A stretch of 64,000 bases of DNA from Penicillium oxalicum (GCF_001723175.1 NC_064651.1:3906001-3970000), one strand, 5' to 3'. Shown: positions 10,097 to 21,040, numbered from the stretch's first letter. Program-made: numbers and translations. Notes: generated from the letters alone by a model not told the origin.

Positions 10097-12189
10097 ATGG
10101 CGTCAAGAGGCGCCGTCTTGCCGCTGCTGAGGCGCGAGATGCGAGGCTCATCCCGACTCGCACGTGTGAATGCCACCAACCTCCCCATTTCTAGTCGTAT
10201 CCCATCGACATATCCTGCAGCTCTTCGATCTCCTACTGCTCGTCGTCCCACGTCATTCCTTCCATCCACACAGATTCGCGCCTTCTCGCAGTCCGTCAGC
10301 CGCCGCCAGACGGAGGAAGATGGGCACTTTGACCCAAGGTCAATCGAGCGCGAGTCAGACGAAGTGGATGTCTGCATCGTTGGCGGTGGTATGTCTCTTG
10401 CCGGGTCTCACGTTGATCTATTTTCGCCTGTGAATAATGCATCGGTCAACTAATCAGCGCCATTCTGGAATCGGTGTAGGTCCCGCTGGTCTGGCCGCGG
10501 CGATTCGATTGAAGCAACTCGCCAATGACGCGGGCAATGAGGACTTTCGTGTGATTTTGTTGGAGAAGGCTGGCGAATTGGGCGCTCACATCGTCTCAGG
10601 CAATGTCCTTGAGCCTACAGCCATGAACGAGCTTCTTCCCGACTGGCTGGCCGAAGACAATCCGTCCCGGTTTGAGGGCGCGACTCCCGCCAAGGGCGAC
10701 AAGATGCGCTATTTGACCGAGAAGTCATCTTTTCCTCTCCCTACGCCACCACAGATGCACAATCACGGTAACTACATCATCAGCTTGAACGAGTTGACAA
10801 AGTGGCTTGGCGAACGTGCGGAGGAGCTCGGCGTTGAGGTGTATCCTGGATTTGCCGCCAGCGAGGTTGTCTACAACAGCGATGGCTCGGTCAAGGGTGT
10901 TGCGAACAACGACCTTGGTCTAGGCCGCGACGGCCGCCCCAAGGACAATTTCGAGCGCGGCATGGAGTTCCATGCGCGGGTCACGCTTCTTGGTGAGGGA
11001 TGCCACGGTAGTCTGACCAAGCAGGTCATCAAGAATATTTGACTTGCGCCGGGACAGCCAGCCACAAACCTATGCCCTGGGTATCAAGGAGATTTGGGAA
11101 ATTCAGCCCGAGAAGTTCAAGTCGGGCGAGATCACTCACTCCATGGGCTACCCGCTGCCCAAGGACACTTACGGTGGTGCATGGATGTACCATTTTGGTG
11201 ACAACATGGTCAGCATTGGCCTGGTGGTGGGCCTGGACTACCCTAATCCATGGCTGTCCCCCTATGGAGAATTTCAAAAGGAATGAAGCAGCATCCCATG
11301 TACCGGGAGGTTCTGGAGGGTGGAAAGTGCATCTCCTACTGGGTGCTCGTGCGTCTGAACGAGGGTGGATTCCAGTCCATCCCCAAATGCGCTTTCCCGG
11401 TGGCGCCTTGATTGGAGACACGGCAGGTTTCCTGAATGTGCCCAAGATCAAGGAACCCACACCGCGATGCGGTCAGGCATGTTGGCGGCGGAAGCGACCT
11501 ATTCTGCTCTCCAAAACAAGGATGAGGAACAGTATTCCTTTCGACTATGAAAAAGGCGCTTCGCGATTCCTCCATCTGGAAGGAATTGTACGAGGTGCGC
11601 AACATCCCCCCCTCCTTCAACAGCTGGCTCGGATTCTGGGGTGGTCTGCTTTACTCTGGACTGGAGGCTATGATCTTCCGCGGCCCGTGTGCCTTGGACC
11701 CTCAACCACCACGGTACCGATGCCGCCGCCACCAAGCCGGCCTCGGAGTGCCAATAAGATCGAGTATCCCAAACCCGATGGCAAAATCACATTTGACATT
11801 CTGACAAGTGTGAGCCGCACGGGTACGAATCACGAGGAGGACCAACCTGTCCACCTTCAAGTCAAGGACTGGGACGCTCACAAGGATCTCGCCTGGCCGG
11901 TGTACAAGGGAGTGGAAAACCGCTTCTGTCCCGCGGGTGTGTACGAGTACGTCGAAGATTCCAGCAAGCAGCATGGCGTCCGATTCCAAATTAATGCGCA
12001 GAAGTAAGTTGCTCCTCCGCGGTCGCTCCGTACTCATCCGTTTGTTCCATTGGAGCGTGCGAGACACGAACTGACTTGGCTCTCTTCAGCTGTATTCACT
12101 GCAAGACCTGCGATATCAAGGTTCCCACCCAGGACATCAACTGGCAGACTCCCCAAGGCGGCGAGGGTCCCAAATACGTCATGACCTGA
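10097..12189 (+). CDS. cir2: Electron transfer flavoprotein:ubiquinone oxidoreductase (ETF-QO), frame-interrupted
   Basis: Mitochondrial inner-membrane FAD/4Fe-4S enzyme passing electrons from ETF (fatty-acid and amino-acid oxidation) to ubiquinone. Exon 1 is 10097-10388 and encodes an Arg/Ser-rich presequence, then DVCIVGGG. The intron 10389-10479 joins it to [14 protein letters not shown]. The last intron is 12004-12089, and the final exon 12090-12189 carries [18 protein letters not shown], part of the cluster-binding region together with [11 protein letters not shown]. From 10480 to 11030 and from 11757 to the end the protein reads cleanly. Between about 11031 and 11756 at least eight single-base indels force frame changes, yet the conserved protein is recoverable in pieces ([68 protein letters not shown]). 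Indels without nonsense substitutions suggest sequence error rather than a pseudogene. Confidence 0.9.
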
Positions 12190-13186
12190 GACCTTTCCTT
12201 CCCCCCCTTGGGCCAAGAAGCCCCCATAAGTGCGAGACTCTGAATGTCTCGCGTATTTGTACATATTACTAGTCAGAATACCAAAAAGAGCAAGCGTTGT
12301 ACCATGAATCGGGCATCTGGGCCTTATCTTCAAGCATACGGTGTATTGGGTGTAGAGGGCAGTTACATTTCTCGTAGATCTTCACGCAACCACGCGGTAA
12401 AATCTGTGCTTGGAAATTGAGATTGGTCCTGAACAGACCTATTCTTTTTGTTTATCAATCACCGTGGATCTGGATGGTGGCGTCGATACTGGTGACGACG
12501 GCACCATCATCCCCCATGGGGAGAGTCGGCGGGTGTCAGAACCGTGGAATGCAAGTGGAGGGCCACGAGGTCAATCAAACCACATTTGATCGGGAATCGG
12601 ATGCCGTCCCGAGGACAGCCTCGTGGCATGCGAGTGGTGAGGAAAGCCACGGGACTGGGCCCAGCATTCAAGGTTATTTCAAACCTCGGACCCTTTGCAG
12701 AAACATGAGATCCGGTGATTCACTTTCAAGGGAACCAGCAAAGGTGTGTGTGTGTGTCTCTGGCTGGACTTGTTTCAGCTTGTTTATTCGACTTTTGGCG
12801 GGAACCCACGTGGATCGCCAAACAGCAACACCAAAAGTGAGGCGCCCGGAACCTCCCAACTGCTACTGCGCCCACCGCCATCTTCGCTCTCTTCTCCTCA
12901 CGGCCTTCTTCTCTTTTTCTCTTCTGCACTCGGTGCATCGGTCTAATCCCTTTCCCAACTTCACCTGCAGTACTGTGCCCCCGAGTGTGTATGTGTGTCG
13001 GGGTGCCTAACGACCTGAGCCTGCCAGCTAACCATCTCACTTTCCTCCCCCCTTTTCGTGTCCCGGATCTCCAGAGACCCCCGACCGGGTCAACCTGATT
13101 CGCAGGCATTCCACTCTGGGGCCCATCACGACCAGTCTCTTTTGGTAACCCTTCACCCTCACCAACTCACCCTGTCACTGACCGCC
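12190..13186. other. Intergenic: ETF-QO 3' end and SR-gene promoter
   Basis: One kb with no recognised coding sequence. A short GT run sits at about 12744-12757. The stretch before 13187 is pyrimidine-rich, as is usual for fungal promoters and leaders. Confidence 0.6.
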
Positions 13187-15240
13187 ATGGCGGCCATGGC
13201 GACGGAAGTCTCATCGACCCGTCTCTATCTGGGGAATCTCCCCCGAAATGGTAAGCTTGTGTACTTCGACTCTCTCCCATGGTCGAGCTTCTCGGTTCTA
13301 TGGTCCCCTAAGATCATGCTTGTCGCTTTGATATCTCTTCTCCGGGGTTATCAGGTATGCTCCACTGTGAGGCATGGTCGGTTCGGTCAAGCCCACGTTG
13401 GTACCACACGAGAACCGTCTTCCCATGGTGCCAAACAGGCCACATGGATAGGGATTGTCGCAACTCCTCGCGCTGCCTTCGAGTCGTGTTTAGCTAAGAT
13501 GGGTCTTAATCCAAACCACAGTTACCAAGCAGGATATTGAAGAGCACTTCAGTACCCATGGATCCGGCAAGATCACTGAGATCAAGTTGATGAATGGCTT
13601 TGGCTTCATCGAGTATGAGGATGCCATGGATGCTCGCGATGTTGTGCCAGGTCAGTACTCTCCCCCGGTTGGGCCAGAGCCCGCTGCCTGTCAGGCCTCA
13701 TGGCCCTTTTTGACGTCGTGGCGGTGGCTGGACCAATCTTTCGTGGGTGCTCATGGTTAACTTTCGGGTCTTCCCGTTCTAGCTTTTCGTATGTGACCCA
13801 GTGTCCTTGCTACATCTACTGCTTGCAAGAGTGACAGAACGCGCTGCTCACCAAACTCTTCTACAGACGGTAGTGACTTCAAAGGCGAGCGACTGACTGT
13901 CCAGTTTGCTCGTGGCAAGACCCGCAAGGAGAATTACCCCCCTGGTCCAACAGATCGCCCGGCGGTGCCGCGACCCCGTCGTACCATGTTCCGGATGCAA
14001 ATCTCCGGTCTCCCTGAAACCAGTTGGCAGGTTAGCAGCCCAAGCCCTTGACTCCCTGGAATCCCCTGGATATTCCCTCCTGCTGGAACTTGGCCTTGAC
14101 GGTACTATGTCTCCGACCGCTTCGGCGCATGCTTCGTGCTTTTTCGGACCTTAATTGCCGTGATCCTGGGGGCCCTGGACCTATTGATCCATGCCGGACC
14201 GAGATGCATCTCCCAACGACCACGGATCGTTTGGGAAATGATTGCGACTTGCCCCGGTGCAGATTGTGCTTCCAGAAAAGAAAAAAAAAATCCGAACCAG
14301 GCGCCAACGCGGCAGTCATCGGCCACTTATCTAGGGTTCTGGCTCTCAGTCGGGCCCTGACGGATCACGACCTCATTGGGACCGGGAGTAGTCGCGGGCC
14401 ATAGTACCTCTCTATTCCTACCCTGACCTCCTTTGGACTTGACTGGCCATTTCCTTTGTCATGCTTTGGAGATTTGGACTCACCCATGCCTTTCACTAGG
14501 ACCTGAAAGACTTTGCTCGCCAATCGGGCCTGGATGTAGTCTATTCGGAGACTGGCCGTGAACAGGGGAGAGGGTATGTGTACCGGAAGAATATCCGGCC
14601 CTTATGACCAGGCTTTCTTCGTGTTTCCCCCCACTCGGGTCCCCGTTGACACTGAACTACAAGATTCGTTGAATTTGAGACCGCAAACGACCTCAAAACT
14701 GCCGTGGAGAAACTGGACCAGCATGAGTTCAAGGGTTCGCGCGTGACCTGCGTTGCGGATGTAAGATACTGACTCTTCCCCACCTTGGTCGTCTCACGCC
14801 TTGGTTCCCAAATCCGGAGACCGCACACACGAACTGCTCCTCATGCTTTCTTTCAGATCCAACCCTACGAAGAACGTCCTTACCGTGATCCCTACCGCGC
14901 CCGCTCCCCCCGCCGGCCTTATCCCCCCATGGACGACTATGACCGCAGATTCCCGGTGCCCCGTGGATACAGCCCCCGGGACCATTACCGGGAGCGATCA
15001 CCTGTCCCGATGCGCCCGGGCTACTATGACCGCGATGGATATGGACGCCGGACCCCTCCACGTCCTCGGATGGATGAATATGGACCCCCTCGTCGCCCCT
15101 ATGAGGACCCCTATGATGCCCGGCCCCCACCTCCGCCGCGCCACTACGATGACCCCTATCTGGCAGCACGGCCCTATGGTCGACCCCGTTCCCCCCCGCG
15201 CGGTGACTATGTTGCCTATGAGCGTCCCCGTTACTGGTAG
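13187..15240 (+). CDS. SR-type splicing factor with two RRMs (Srp-like)
   Basis: Nuclear RNA-binding protein acting in pre-mRNA splicing and mRNA export. Seven exons: 13187-13250, 13522-13650, 13783-13788, 13867-14030, 14500-14573, 14664-14760 and 14857-15240, totalling 918 nt or 305 residues. RRM1 has RNP2 LYLGNL and RNP1 NGFGFIEY. RRM2 carries the SWQDLKD heptapeptide that marks the pseudo-RRM of SR proteins, and GRGFVEF. The C-terminus is rich in RDPYR/RSP, YSPRDHYRERSP and DRDGY, an atypical RS domain and likely SRPK target. The intron between SWQ and DLKD is 469 nt and intron 1 is 271 nt, long for this genome. A 6-nt microexon adds AF to give VVPAFHGSDF. ATG 13187 has a second in-frame ATG at 13196; either could serve. 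Confidence 0.92.
13783..13788 (+). other. 6-nt microexon of the SR gene
   Basis: It is flanked by an acceptor (polypyrimidine tract plus CTAG, with a GTTAACT branch-like element about 25 nt upstream) and a strong GTATGT donor. Inclusion gives VVP-A-F-H-GSDF; skipping gives VVP-D-GSDF. Both stay in frame. The included form matches my recollection of the family's RRM1 helix-to-strand region, but that is from memory and not an alignment. Confidence 0.75.
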
Positions 15241-16156
15241 ATGAGCTTGCTCAACAGATAGCCCTGCACGAGTTCCCTATGTTCCGTTACAAACCTGATG
15301 CGTCTCATATAATCCGTAGCTCTTCTCATTCTGGTCAAATTCCCTGATGCTCTTGTATCTTGTAGTTGGAATTTCTAGAACATGGACCCCAGTAGGTCTA
15401 TGCCGCCTAGCTGTCTACAGGGATTGATTAGGGTTTGACAGGAAGCATGAAAGTACAACCTGTCGGGCTGTACCTACTCGGCCAGTAAAGGTCTTGTCGA
15501 GCCGTTTTAGGTTCATCTTGGTTTTTCACCCATCGCCTTCCTACCACTCAACAAAGATGTCTCTTCATCAATGGCTACGCCAGGTAATGTCTCGAGCCTA
15601 GATTCCAAATGCATATCTCCAGATATGCACGTTTGTGACAGAGCCTCACTAGCCTACTATTGGCGGGGGCAAATCGCTGTATTGAGAGAACCCCCAATAG
15701 CAGGTATGAGGTGATTCAAAGGCCAGCAAGCTTCCCAGCCTGACTGCAAAGAGCAGAAATCCCCGAATCCTGTGGTGGGAAACCATCTATTGGAACACTG
15801 ACAGACTATTCGCGATGCAGGTGATATCGGGGGCCCACCCCCGCTTCAAAATTCAAAAAAAAATTCCGGAGCTCTCTTCCGTCAAGAGTCACCCCACATC
15901 TTGCCCGCACCCCTGCTCCTCGTCAGTGACACAGAGCAGCCAAAATTGCCTTGACCACAATCTCCAGCTTAACGCCATCCGTCTCACTCCAACTATCCTC
16001 CTCTCGTACCTCCCACGCGTTCATTCCGATTTCGTCACTGTTTCCCGAACTATTCGGAAACGAATCCCGCTTTCGGGGCTAAGCTCCCAAGCTCCCTAGC
16101 CTTGGCCTGTGAACCTGTGACTCTGCAGTAGCCTCTGTGCTTGACTTTGACTCAAG
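15241..16156. other. Intergenic region
   Basis: About 0.9 kb between two same-strand genes. It presumably holds the SR-gene 3' UTR and the next promoter. No conserved frame or repeat of note. Confidence 0.6.
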
Positions 16157-17291
16157 ATGTCTTCTCGATCGGCTGTGCATATTCCAGCTACCCCAGCTGT
16201 CCTGGATAGCGTCCGTCTTCGTGACATTGAACTTCCACTCCCTGCCGCCCCGGACCCATGGCATCGTCCTGGCAAGCCGCAGCCCTGCACAGCAAGCCTG
16301 AAGCTCTCCTACTCATCAGCTATCGCCGCTGCTGAAAAGGATGATGTGTCCCTCTCTATCGACTATGGCAAGCTGTTCCGTCGTCTGGAGACGGATGCTC
16401 GCGAGATGGCCCATCACACCAGCTCTCCCGAGCATCCGCATCATCGCATGGTCAGTGTGGAAGGCACACGGCGAGAGGAGATGAAAGCGAGTGAGGTCGG
16501 ACAGGATCCCCGGGTGACCGCTGGCATTGTAGCAAATTGTGGCTTGAGTCTCCTCGATGAAACTGCTGCTGGAGTGCGCCGTATGTCGCACCTCCGCCAG
16601 AGCCCTCGCAACAGCTTCTCGGGTGCCCAAGTGCCGGCCCTGCCACCTGCAGATGCAGCCCCGATCACCGCAGAGTATGGTCGGTGTGAAGTGTGGTTGC
16701 ATCTACCAAAGGCATTGCTTCGTGCTGAAGAGGGGCTCAAGTACCGGAGTGTCACAGTCTGGGGCTATACCGACGATGCTGGCGAGGGGGCTCTCGAGTC
16801 GGAATCACGGTGCCCTGTCGTGCTGGAAGAAGAGTTCCGCATTGAGGGTATCCGGTGCTATTGTATCCTCGGTGTCAACTCCCACGAGCGAGTTGAGAAG
16901 CAGGCGGTCATCATTTCTCTGGGCTTTGAGGGACCAGGGCAACTAGCGTGGGGCTCGACCATAGTCGACACCTACGTTGCTCTCACACGAGCCGTTGCAG
17001 AGGTATGCCTTCCATTCTTGCTCCAGTCTCCTCCCCTGGAAGCCCCAGGGTGGTGGTAATTGAATTTATTCATGTTCTAATCTGTGCAAACAGAAAGTTG
17101 ATGAGACCACCTTCCAAACGGTCGAAGCACTTGCAACTTTTGTGGCCCGCATCGTCACTGTGGACTTTGGCAATGAGCGGGTTACCGTGCGGGTTGAGAA
17201 GCCCAGTGCCTTAGCTTTTGTTCAGCGTTCAGGGGTGGAAATCACTCGCACCCAAGCATTCTTTCAAAGCCACGATGTGGCGCACAGGTGA
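16157..17291 (+). CDS. Tandem dihydroneopterin-aldolase-fold protein
   Basis: Belongs to the FolB/dihydroneopterin aldolase superfamily, which cleaves 7,8-dihydroneopterin in folate synthesis or epimerises it. Two exons, 16157-17002 and 17094-17291, give 347 residues. The N-terminal half (about residues 15-85, LDSVRLRDIELPLP...) looks like a diverged first aldolase fold. An unconserved linker follows, then a second fold (about 225-340) with GVNSHERVEKQ, holding the Glu and Gln region of the active site, and VEKPSALAF, holding the Lys equivalent to the catalytic lysine. The usual fungal folate enzyme carries tandem aldolase domains fused to HPPK and DHPS. Here neither kinase nor synthase domain is present, so this is a stand-alone paralogue. 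The second fold may be active and the first structural. That assignment is inference. Confidence 0.8.
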
Positions 17292-18666
17292 AGCGATCAG
17301 TGGGGGCTGCTGACGGGATGAAGATCGACCGATCAACAATGCTGGCCGAACGGTGCGGGTGCGCCCGCATAGCCGCGGCCGACGGGTAACTTGCGCTATA
17401 CTGGCTGGACACATTTGGCAACACGAGTTCAGCGGATATTGAACAATGCTGTTGCCCAATAAAGTGTCGTTTGTATATGACCTCTGGTGGTATTTTGGAA
17501 CGTTCAGTTTACAAGTTCTCGGAAGCACAAATGACGTAGCTGCTCAAGACAGGCTAATACTGTTAGCCTTTTAATTTTGCCAGACTTCTAGTATTCCCCC
17601 CTCCCCAGGACACCCTTGTTTGCCGGTAGTAATTGGAAGAGTCCGCCTTAACTAGCTCAGGCAGGCCGGATTGCAATGATTCGCATGAAAGACAGCATTC
17701 AGCCCCCCTCCCCTTCTCACTATAGCACAACCCCCAGAGACAGGCTGCTCCTTGTCTCCTTCGAGAACCATTCATCGTCCTGGATTGGCCCATGCTGCGC
17801 ACGTGAAGTCCCAATTCGGCTTAGTCTAGACCCCGGACCGCCGCCCGTGAAGATGAGCGATTAGTGCCTTCGTCGGCTCTCGGTTTTCCGTCTCACTTCA
17901 CCTTTCCTCAACTCATTGTTCTTTGAGGGAACAACCACGTCTAGTCCTCGTTGTTTGACATCAACATCAAACGAAATCAACGACTCAGTTCCCACATACA
18001 CACATTCAGATACCCGCTTCCACCCGCGATTTCTCTATGTGCTTGTCTGCGCCCACTCTCTTCCCCGTCGCATCTTCTTTGACCAGCTCCCTGGCCAACC
18101 TTCCCTCCGCATTCTCCGAGATCTGCAACGATCGCAACCTCCACAAGATCGCTGGCTCAACAGCATATACCTCTTCCCTTGTGTGCACCTTGCCCGTTGA
18201 CTTCGTGGTCAGCAAGGTGATTTGGGTAGGGGTCCCAAGTCCGTCCTGAACCAGGGCGGACGTTAAAGTTTCTTGAGGAGTTTGCGAAGTTGCTGTGCAC
18301 CAGCTCTCGCGAGACCGTGTCACCCAAATTTCACCTTCAAGTGAGTTCTAACATCTTCTGTTCCTCACCTTCGTGGTTTTCCTTTCTTTCCCTCTTTTCT
18401 TGGTTTCCACAGCCTTGGCTTTGCTTAGTGGGGCACCTCTCTCAGGCCAAAAGACTCTGCATACCCCTCCATATCTCCGATTGGAAGGCCTTGTAGATCT
18501 GATGCTAAATCACAGTCTCATGACAGGAGGTTTCAACCTTTCCTTCCACCCACTGTGAGCATCATCATCACCACCAAGCTTCTGCGAAGTGATCACTACT
18601 TCGCTTCTCTGTTGCGAAGAATCGTTGGCGCCTTACTTTGGAGCTCCCCAGACGTGTCTAGAGGCT
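17292..18666. promoter_or_regulatory. Intergenic plus probable long leader of the AGC kinase
   Basis: This 1.4 kb stretch contains CT-rich leader-like sequence from about 17880. An ATG-initiated 70-codon frame (18037-18249) could be an upstream ORF if transcription begins before it. A GTGAGT donor-like site occurs at 18341, so a leader intron is possible. No other conserved coding sequence. Confidence 0.5.
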
Positions 18667-20496
18667 ATGGTACGCACATTAGCTGATCACCTTGACAAAA
18701 GATCTGCGACAGACAAAATGCCCACGTCTACCATGTCGGACGATCTTTTGGTGGGTGACATTTTCACTCCCCAGGCCGACAACACGCAGCTCTCCTTCGC
18801 CAATGTTGCAGCGGATTTGGATGCTGCAGGAGGTCCATCGGGTGATGGCCAGCCATTGACACGCAATCTGGCCATTGGCGAAGTTGCAAAGGCAGGCAAG
18901 ATGATGCACCCGCCAGCTTTCCATCCAGATTTGTTGTCGGGCAAGCAGCGGCGCAAAGCCAAAAAGAAGAAGCATGCTGCTTCGGCGGATCCTGCGCCCT
19001 CTACCGTTCGCGGATTTACCCCGCTGGCGTCTACTGATGAGGATTCGGACTTTTCTGCCACCAGCTCTCGCGCGCCTGAATCGCGCCCAGCAGAATCAAT
19101 TGGTGGAGCAAGCCCCCGCGCGCAGCCAAATACAGCCCATGGAGTCAGTGCACTGAAGCTCCAGTTGGACTCGCTGAGCCTTTCTGGGAAGTCGAGTTCG
19201 AAGTTTCGAGCCTATTGCTCTGCCACTCCCAGCAATGCCAGTGTGTGCTCCGACAGTGACCAAACCGAGATTCTCACCAGCTACGAGGTGCCCCTTGAGC
19301 ATGACTTTGTCAGTGCGGACGCTGCCCAGGAGGAGCCTTCTGCTAGCGCGAGCCCTGTTGCCGCCACCAATGGCTCAGATCTGAAGAGTCAGCTCTGTCG
19401 GAAGATGACTGCCGCGGACTTTGAGCCTTTGCTCTGTCTCGGCAAGGGATCCTTTGGAACCGTTTTGCTGGTTCGACATGTCCTGACTGGCAAACTCTAT
19501 GCGCAAAAGCAGTTCAAGAAGGCTTCGATCACCGTTCACAAGAAGCTCGTGGAGCAGACCAAGACCGAGCGCATGGTCTTGGAAAGTGTCAGTCGTCATC
19601 CATTTGTCGTCAAGCTTTTCTACGCATTTCAGGATCACGAGAAACTGTACTTGATCCTGGAGTATGCTCAGGGCGGTGAGCTTTTCCATCATCTTGCCAT
19701 GGAGCGTATGTTTGAAGAAGACGCTGCAGCCTTCTACATGGCTGAGATGGTCCTTGCCCTGGAGCACTTGCACCAGAACGTTGGTGTGCTGTACCGGGAT
19801 CTCAAGCCCGAGAACTGTCTTCTGGACCACGAGGGTCACCTGCTTCTTACCGACTTTGGACTGAGCAAAATCGCGGTGAATGACGACGACCGATGCAATT
19901 CCTCCCTAGGAACCATTGATTACATGGCCCCTGAAGTGGTCCAGGGGAAGCCGTATGGCAAAGCATGCGACTGGTGGTCTTTGGGTGCACTCGGTTTTGA
20001 TCTGTTGACCGGCTCGCCTCCTTTCCGCGCCAACAATCACGCCAAAATGCAAGAGAAGATCGTGAAGCAGAAACTCGTCTTGCCCTATTATCTCGGACCA
20101 GACGCCAAGGACCTGCTCACCCGACTTCTTCGCAAAGATCCCGCCAAGCGACTTGGCTACCACATGCCCAAGGACCTGCAAACAATCAAGAAGCACCGGT
20201 TCTTCCGCAAGATCGACTGGGCGGCTCTCGAGCGCCGGGAGCTCACCCCACCTATCCAGCCCGTGGTCACCGATCCTGCCCTGGCGGAGAATTTCTCGGC
20301 CGACTTCACTCAGGTTCCGCTCAGCCCAGCCGTCAACGGTGGATTTGACGACCTGTACGCCAAAGGTCAATCCTGCATGTCCACCAGTATCAAAGCTCAT
20401 GCATCCGGCGATGGCGATCCCTTTGGCGGCTTCAGCTACGTCGCCTCGAGCAGCTTGTTTGATCATAGTGCAGGAATGATGACTGCAGGGTTTTAG
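18667..20496 (+). CDS. AGC-family Ser/Thr protein kinase (S6K/Psk1-like)
   Basis: Growth- and nutrient-signalling kinase of the AGC group. About 609 residues from ATG 18667. In-frame ATGs at 18718 and 18733 are also plausible starts, and no ATG lies further upstream in the same open frame. A ~250-residue low-complexity N-terminus includes a basic patch (KQRRKAKKKK). The kinase domain starts near residue 251: glycine loop GKGSFGTV, VAIK-equivalent AQKQFKK, YRDLKPEN (about 19792) and DFG at 19852. The activation loop NSSLGTIDYMAPE lacks the usual TFCGT and has serines where most AGC kinases have the PDK1-target Thr. The C-tail has a turn-motif-like TQVPLSP and an FGGFSYVA hydrophobic motif, typical of TORC-regulated kinases. 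Single exon. Psk1 is the closest match I recognise; Sck/Ypk relatives are alternatives. Confidence 0.88.
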   Translation: MVRTLADHLDKRSATDKMPTSTMSDDLLVGDIFTPQADNTQLSFANVAADLDAAGGPSGDGQPLTRNLAIGEVAKAGKMMHPPAFHPDLLSGKQRRKAKKKKHAASADPAPSTVRGFTPLASTDEDSDFSATSSRAPESRPAESIGGASPRAQPNTAHGVSALKLQLDSLSLSGKSSSKFRAYCSATPSNASVCSDSDQTEILTSYEVPLEHDFVSADAAQEEPSASASPVAATNGSDLKSQLCRKMTAADFEPLLCLGKGSFGTVLLVRHVLTGKLYAQKQFKKASITVHKKLVEQTKTERMVLESVSRHPFVVKLFYAFQDHEKLYLILEYAQGGELFHHLAMERMFEEDAAAFYMAEMVLALEHLHQNVGVLYRDLKPENCLLDHEGHLLLTDFGLSKIAVNDDDRCNSSLGTIDYMAPEVVQGKPYGKACDWWSLGALGFDLLTGSPPFRANNHAKMQEKIVKQKLVLPYYLGPDAKDLLTRLLRKDPAKRLGYHMPKDLQTIKKHRFFRKIDWAALERRELTPPIQPVVTDPALAENFSADFTQVPLSPAVNGGFDDLYAKGQSCMSTSIKAHASGDGDPFGGFSYVASSSLFDHSAGMMTAGF

Positions 20497-21040
20497 ATGA
20501 TACGTCGCATGTGCCTAGGCGCAAGGCCAGCGTCTCCTTTCACTTGCTCGACCTTTTTCTGTTGTTTCATCCCGTTAGGATGAGTCATTCCCCTTCACGA
20601 GAAGCTTCTCGGTAATTCAGATGAAGAAGTTGCCAACCAGTTGAACTTGCATCTTTCATTGCCTGCCCTCTGTCTTGTGTATTGAATTTGGGTTTAATAG
20701 CATGCTCCGAGTCATCTTTCAGTTCTAGCGCTTGTTCAGTTTTCTTTTTTTTTCCTTGGCTCGCCTTTTATTCATCATCTAGTTCCTCTAGTTTACACAC
20801 ACATGTCTAATGCACAACAATACTAAGCACCATCCTTCTGAATCCGGGTTCATCACAAATATTTCATAGATAGTCGTTGATTAAAGATACATATTCAGTG
20901 AGTAAGAGAGCCCCAAATCAACGCGGCGCTCTGACAATTCGGCATACGTCATGAGAAAGAGGAAGCCCGCTGTCTTTGCGAGCGCTTATTCTCCAATCCT
21001 CACGATACTTATTTCCCGGCACGCGAGGAAGTCAGATAAT
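20497..21040. other. Convergent intergenic region
   Basis: This half-kb stretch lies between the kinase (+) and cyclin (-) stops and contains their 3' UTRs. There is a T-rich stretch near 20740. Nothing else is seen. Confidence 0.6.

Noticed and set aside
11031..11756. ETF-QO as a true pseudogene
   Set aside because: Only indels and no substitution-type stops, intact flanks and intact splice sites; consensus error is more likely, though not proven.
12417..13010. 197-codon plus-strand frame between ETF-QO and the SR gene
   Set aside because: Does not begin with ATG at its listed left end, no conserved motifs, and overlaps the SR-gene promoter.
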